Assembly: GCA_037349105.1 (NCBI GenBank)
Contig: JAYJMM010000118.1
Span: 806,001 to 870,000, forward strand
DNA: 64,000 nt
DNA from: Limnomonas spitsbergensis
Lineage: Eukaryota > Chlorophyta > Chlorophyceae > Chlamydomonadales
Direction: 5' to 3'
Below the pieces are notes generated by a model, which saw only the letters and a list, made by a program, of their open reading frames with translations, ran no database searches and was not told where the DNA came from. Below, one piece after another: positions 58,810-64,000 of the stretch. Positions within the stretch are counted from its first letter, which is position 1, and each line of letters begins with the position of its first letter. A program made the position numbers and the translations under genes.

Positions 58810-59950
58810 ATGATGAAATACGGCCGATGACTGATCGTCCTGTCAACATTGCTCCTCATTCAGACCTGAGAATCCTCACTTCTACTTTATGCATGGAAAC
58901 AGTCCGACACAACGTTGCATGTAACGATAATTCTTCATGGTTGATTCAAGAAGCTAATTTGAGAGGCTGTGCATTTGCAACAGGGTTTGCTAGGACTGTG
59001 CGATCGATTTTTCTACAAGCTCATTTTATCAACACCTCAAATTTCTTTAACACGGCTCACTAACTGAGTGGTCATGTCTGTGCCCAGGACTGGTGCGGAT
59101 GCCCTATTTAACTAAGAAGACCATTGTCACAACAGCCTCTGTGCCATCTCATTATGCCTCGTGTAAAAAACAACCAGTGATCTTGCCTTTCATGTGAGCA
59201 GTGGTGTGCAAAGTACACTGCACCACAATGGCAGATCCATCAATATGTGAAATAAATATGTTTAGCCTGTCCTAATGGACACAAATTGTAATTGTTCAGT
59301 GTCAGGCATGACATCAAAACAATTTGCAGCCGCCATAGAAATAGATTCGTAATGCCATATGATCGTATGAAGTTATGGACAGTTAGCTCAGTGATTTGTC
59401 TCCCCCAATGATTCGCCGTCACCCTCGCTGCTGAGAATGGCATGTGCCTTATCAGCATCTTCCTCTGTTAATCCAATCTGACCATCGGTCTAAACGAAAT
59501 TTTGCCTGTGACATGGGTAGAGATTTTCAAGCACTGAGGGCCCTTAAAAATGGCAGCAAGGGACTAGTTGAGAGGTACGCAAGTAAGAAAAAATGCTACA
59601 GAGACAGCTCTTCCTCCTGAGCCAAACATAGCACACATGCAGCCTGAGTCACGTGAAGTTTTTACAGTCCAACGGGGCATCACATTTGATGCATCTGAGT
59701 CACGTAACCTACCCCAGGCCTGATCGCATATGAAGCACACCCAGCTTACACCCCAGCACCACCACGCATACGCCACCGCCGCACCCCAAGTTGCTCCTTC
59801 AGCACCATACACCACGCCCCGAACAGGGTCTATTTTCAAACAAAACAGAAGCCAGAAACAGGCAATTTACGACCTTACAACAACACGCGTAATAAAACAG
59901 AGAGAGTCAAAACCAATGCGGAACAGACAACTCAAGTTACCTGACAACAT
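58810..59950. other. Intergenic region, no gene recognised
   Basis: AT-rich with short frames on both strands. Part near 59,950 may be 3' untranslated sequence of the HAD gene. Confidence 0.4.
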
Positions 59951-59954
59951 GCAT

Positions 59955-60338
59955 CATTATACTTTCTCGCCCCATGGTGACATCCTCATCATTAAGAATG
60001 ACCCAGCGTAGGCAGGATTTGGCATGCTCATTGATGAATGCAAGGGTCGGTCTGAGAATAAAGCCCTGCAGCCATCCAGATCACGAATCGTTGTCCTGCA
60101 AGCCAGGCATCAGCATTATTCTTGCAAGCTTTTCGCGCGAGCCATCAAATTGCCTCCAACTGGAGCTTAGAACAATTTCAGATCCAGACTCGTTTGCTAT
60201 TCGCGCCAGGTGCACCATGCACGCTTTGTTGAAGCAATGCATATCTGACAACTTACCATCCCGAAAGTTTACAGCAAGGCGATGCAGGACACCATCGACA
60301 TCAAGAAAATCAATGGGTTTGGCATCTGAATCAGCCAT
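59955..60338 (-). CDS. HAD-like phosphatase domain protein (Swiss-army-knife type), possibly broken
   Basis: Exon 1 begins at Met 60,338: MADSDAKPIDFLDVDGVLHR (motif I DVDGV), HLARIANESGSEIVLSSSWR (motif II) and QFDGSREKLAR. After 60,124 the frame runs into a stop (MPGLQDNDS*). Further on, after an AG at about 60,050, it resumes as PTLAFINEHAKSCLRWVILN-DEDVTMG, the expected acidic motif (here NDED) of this HAD group. The layout fits two exons with a poor junction, or a break. The left copy (9,048-9,302) has a better junction but a frameshift. The family acts on phosphorylated nucleic-acid ends or small phosphates; substrate unknown. Upstream in-frame Met at 60,443 is less likely because the left copy is not conserved there. 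Confidence 0.6.
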
Positions 60339-60626
60339 ACAACCTGTTTTCTTGTTCCTTGTATTGTTCCTGGTGCCCTGGCAGCAAATGTAGGTGTGAA
60401 TCTGGTGTGAATCTACATTGACAAGGGCTTCCGCTAAGCTCAACGTAGCCGTTAATGTATTGTTTCAATTATGTGAATAATGGCGATATGCAAGGTTGTC
60501 GAAAATCTCCCGACTCGCACCTGTAAAGGGCAAACAGACGGTGGCGTACTTTTACGACAGTGAGATTTCCTGTACCCTCCCTTACCTCATAGCGATAATG
60601 TATAATTATTTACCGGTTCCAATTCT
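60339..60626. promoter_or_regulatory. Divergent intergenic region between HAD gene and HDAC pseudogene
   Basis: About 290 bp between two diverging reading frames, conserved in the left copy (8,760-9,047), with AATACATTA and ATAATTATT AT-rich motifs. Promoter use is inferred. Confidence 0.4.
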
Positions 60627-63489
60627 CACGCGGTCCAGGCGAGTTTGAAACCTTCTATTTGGGGCAGAATCGTCATATGAAGCCCCACCGCTTAGCCGTG
60701 ACGCATCATCATGTGGTTGGCTATGGTCTTCACAAGAAAACTGATGTCTATGTGAGTTTGAATGATCATGCCTTGTGGAAGGCTTTACTTGGGGAAGGCT
60801 TTACCCAAAGGGGGGTTCTTGTCGACTGCATGGATCATAGTCAACTGCCATGCCAGGCAGGAACATGGGCACATACCGTAGCACATAGTCCATTGACAAG
60901 CATGACCGGCATGGAGAGAGGCGATCACTCAACGAGCTCCTGACAGGTTATATCCAGGATGTGATGGCTTGTGCTACATCTCCCTACCATCTTGCCTGAC
61001 CCAGGTTCAGCCACCAGTACGCCAGAGCTTTGATCGAGGGAGCACACAAGCTGAACCATGGGCAGTGTGAAGTGGCGATCAACTGGTCTGGAGGGCTGCA
61101 TCGCGCTCACCATTCAGAGGTGGGATTGCTGGGGAGCCTGGGCGAAGGCGATGTGTGGGTCATGGCGCAATATCAGGCGTTACCAGCCCGCAAGCCTGCC
61201 CTCACCTCCTGCATTTACCGTTCAGGTTCCGGAGCCAAGGAGAGACGGTGTCCAACCTCTGTCTTCTGAAGCACATCTGCCTGCTGTGTGTAGGCCTCTG
61301 GCTTCTGAGAATGACCTGGCCCTGTCCATACTAGAGCTGCCAAAGTAACATGCGCGGGTGCTGTACATGGACATTGATGTGCACCACAGGGATGGAGTGG
61401 AGGTGGCCTTCTACATGACTGACAGGTGGGCTTAGAAAGGGTGACGGGTACCAATGACTGAGAGCTGTGCTCTACAGGCATTCTCATGGGCAGGGTCTAT
61501 GCCAAGTGAGCAGGTTCTGCCAAGCAGTAAATAGCAATGCAACTTGCAGATTCTACTGTATTCTCAACTTGGCCTGGTAGCGACTATTATACTTCATAAG
61601 CCTGCTGGACTGTGAGCTGCTTTTCAAGTGCTTTGGGCTTCCTTGTGCGCTCCCTCGCTGTCGAGTGCCTATGCCTTGTTGTTGTTGCAGGGTGATGACT
61701 GTATATGACATAAGGATGGGGATGACTTCTTCCCCGGCACCGGCGATCTGACAGACACTGAGGTGATGAATGGTAAGAGTATGGTGGATGTGATCTTCTG
61801 AGACCAGAAATGCGCTGCCACGGCAGCGACCAAACAATTGTCCTGTTATAGACGACAGGGAGTTTGAGCCGATGCAGGCATGCCTGATTGTGTCTGATAT
61901 TTCCTTAAACTGGTTGGGATGAAGCATCTTATAATTGTAGAAGCTAAGTCCACGAGGTCTGTTCGGCTAAAAGCTCTACTGGTTTAAAGTTTTCTTCTTT
62001 ACCAACATTTACCAGTCGTCATGAATGATCTTCCATGCCGCAATTGTAATCACAAGAGCTCATATCCAATCTTACGCGATACTTTTAGTCTAGCCTTGCC
62101 GCTCGTACGCCCGTCACGATATTGTCACGATCTACTCTGGATTTTACTTGCACATTTTGCGGGCCGAACCTCCTTTCAATGGGCCTGTCACTTAAAGGGT
62201 CGGACGAGTCCCCCCAAACAACCTCCTTGCGTCCACATCTCCTTTGCAGGAAAGTTGGACGCCATCAATGTGCCTCCCAAGGATGGGACGACAGACAAAA
62301 CCTTTCACACACTGTTCAAGCTTATCCTGCGCAAGGTCATGGAGGTGTATTAGCCAGGGGCCATCGTGATGCAGTGTGGTGAGCTGGAACGGTAATGAGG
62401 GTGGGCAGCAGTTCCACACATGCCCTGAAATTTCTCTCCCTCTTGGTGTGGCTCATGGCCAGCAATGGTTCATAGCTTTTGACTTGCTCCGCGTTGCCTC
62501 ATCTTTCATTCCTTGCAAGGTCGCTCTTCCTTGTCTTGCGTGCATGGATCCCATGGCTGCTTCATGCACCTCGTGATTGTTTTCAGTGTTGGTCCCCTTG
62601 TCTCAGGTGCTGATTCTCTTCCACATGACCGGCACGGCTGCCTCAACATGTCACTCAAGGGTCATGGCTTCATGAAGGAGTTTGGCATCCCCATGCTAAT
62701 TACAGGAGGTGAGAGCCTGAGGGGAGGAATGTCATGTCAGCAAGGTGGTCATATGAGGTAGGGGGCTGAGAAGGAGGCTAGATCAGCTAGATGGTTGAGA
62801 CATGGCTTATTTAGTGCCCTCAACTGGGGGAGTGTAGCTGGGGGGAGGGTTATGGCCAGCCAAGCTTTGGCCACCAGTCGTTGGCCGATCCAGGTTTGGT
62901 CCCTATTCCAAGCCCACAGGGCGGCCACCTTCAGCACTGATGCGAGATGGAAGAAGGATCTGGGATTTGTTTACGTCCTGTCAGTGGTCACCCACTGCCA
63001 TAACTTGCCCCAATTTGTGCAGCCATTTTTTAATTCAATGCTGAAACAGCTTTATAATGCTTCCCTAGCAGGTCATTGAATGCATCCGGCGGGACGTTTA
63101 AAAGCTTACGGCACCTGGCCCATGCGCCGTCAGTGCAGATGCAGGATGTGCCACCTGGCAGCAAGATTCGAAGGTGTGTGGTCATAATTCTAGATGCTAT
63201 GGCAATATAACTGTATGAGGCTTGAGATATGCAATGAGCTGAGGGATGCGCTTTTAACATGGATGATTTTGCCCGCACAAAGCTCTGCTGGGATGGATCT
63301 GAGGGTGTTTCATTGGCCTGCTCTAGGTTTGACTACTACGATGGGGGGCCACCACTGCAGGAGCGTCTTGGCAAGTATGCCCGGCAGCATCTCATCACCC
63401 GAGAGGAACTTGAGGAGGACTATCAGAGAGGCTTTAAACAAAGGTTGCATCCTGATCGTGCAGACATTGTACAAGAGGTCTGGGCCTAG
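60627..63489 (+). pseudogene. Class I histone deacetylase pseudogene
   Basis: Exons follow class I HDAC order: to 60,751 (FETFYLGQNRHMKPHRLAVT), 61,005-61,119 ([26 protein letters not shown]), 61,294-61,425 ([20 protein letters not shown]), about 61,692-61,767 (GDDFFPGTGDLTDTE), 62,250-62,378 (NVPPKDGTTDKTFHTLFKLI, then PGAIVMQCG), 62,607-62,708 ([20 protein letters not shown]), 63,072-63,173 (LRHLAHAPSVQMQDVPPG) and 63,327-63,489. Lesions: TAA at 61,346 in LPK-stop-HARVL, TAG at 62,351 in MEVY-stop-PGAIV, frame changes near 61,706 and 63,100, Arg in HHRDG and Arg replacing the second His of GLHHA. The zinc ligands in DIDVHH and GADSL remain. It cannot make a working enzyme as it stands. The first four exons are duplicated in the left arm. 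Confidence 0.88.
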
Positions 63490-64000
63490 ATGCGGTTTTG
63501 CGGACAAGCCTATAAAGCTGCTCTTGCCTGCATGGTCCTGGCCACGGAGCCATGGTCCTGGCAGCATTCTTTTCTATTACTCAGCTTGGGTCTTGAGTAA
63601 TACATAAATATTACGGACTTCGTGCTTGCGTCCTTCACAGAAACGGCAGGGAGGCAACTTCACAAGCCATGAACGCCCGTTCGATGAGAAGGTCATGGGT
63701 TCATGAGGTTGATGCCTACGCAAAGTTATAAATTTATAATGAACGAATTCCAGGCACCCTCTCTGTGGCGGGGTGGGCAACTGCACTATCTTGACATAGG
63801 TTGTTGATTTCTGCTGCAGTGATTTCAAGAACAAGGGGACGAGACTGAGACAAAACACTTGAAGGCAAAAATATGGACAACAGCTACTAGATGGTACACA
63901 GCTAAAAAGATGTTGAGTGCAAAGCCAGTGCTTCCAGAAATGACCATCGCAGTCCTGAGCTAAGAAAGTGTGAGGTTCATCAACACTTCTGTGCCGCTAT
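63490..64000. other. Window end, no gene recognised
   Basis: A tandem CATGGTCCTGG pair lies at 63,531-63,561. A minus-strand frame at 63,858-63,577 has no recognised domain. Confidence 0.35.

Overview
This is nuclear DNA of a green alga, most likely a chlorophycean (Chlamydomonas/Volvox relative); the species cannot be fixed from the window. The evidence is many short GT-AG introns, a divergent histone H3/H4 pair whose messages end in histone stem-loops, an algal-type arsenite methyltransferase with a Cys-Cys-rich tail, Ala/Gly/Pro-rich low-complexity protein tails and abundant minisatellites.

The layout is dominated by a giant imperfect inverted repeat. The left arm runs from the window start (probably from before it) to about 19,902. 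The right arm runs from about 36,698 to about 51,226 and is its reverse complement. Between them lies a largely single-copy spacer of about 16.8 kb. In arm order from the centre outwards, each arm carries a PA-TM-RING ubiquitin ligase gene, a 70-bp tandem array, a 51-bp tandem array, and a protein kinase gene whose intron holds an 86-bp tandem array. The right arm has both genes whole: RING at 36,490-39,561 and kinase at 47,792-53,528. The left copies lack RING exon 1, and the left kinase lacks its last exon because the window ends. The arms differ by copy number in every array, by arm-specific insertions, and by snap-back palindromes found only on the left.

The spacer holds arsM (+, ten exons, 21,692-29,016), a degenerate histone H2A relic, a plastid-type SET-domain methyltransferase (-, 34,491-30,813) and a three-exon gene of unknown function (+, 34,614-36,061) that shares a short divergent promoter with the SET gene. 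Intron 2 of arsM contains a hAT-like DNA transposon (16-bp inverted ends, 8-bp target duplication), itself interrupted by a 5'-truncated LINE with its own 9-bp target duplication.

Right of the palindrome are a CSTF64 hinge relic, the H3/H4 pair, and a divergent HAD-phosphatase/histone-deacetylase pair. The deacetylase is a pseudogene. A 1.9-kb inverted copy of that pair was inserted into the 51-bp array of the left arm (7,335-9,264), between two 26-bp direct repeats. No genes form an operon-like pathway. The unusual content is structural: nested inverted duplications around an arsenic gene, and several retrotransposon tails and array monomers that let the order of events be read.
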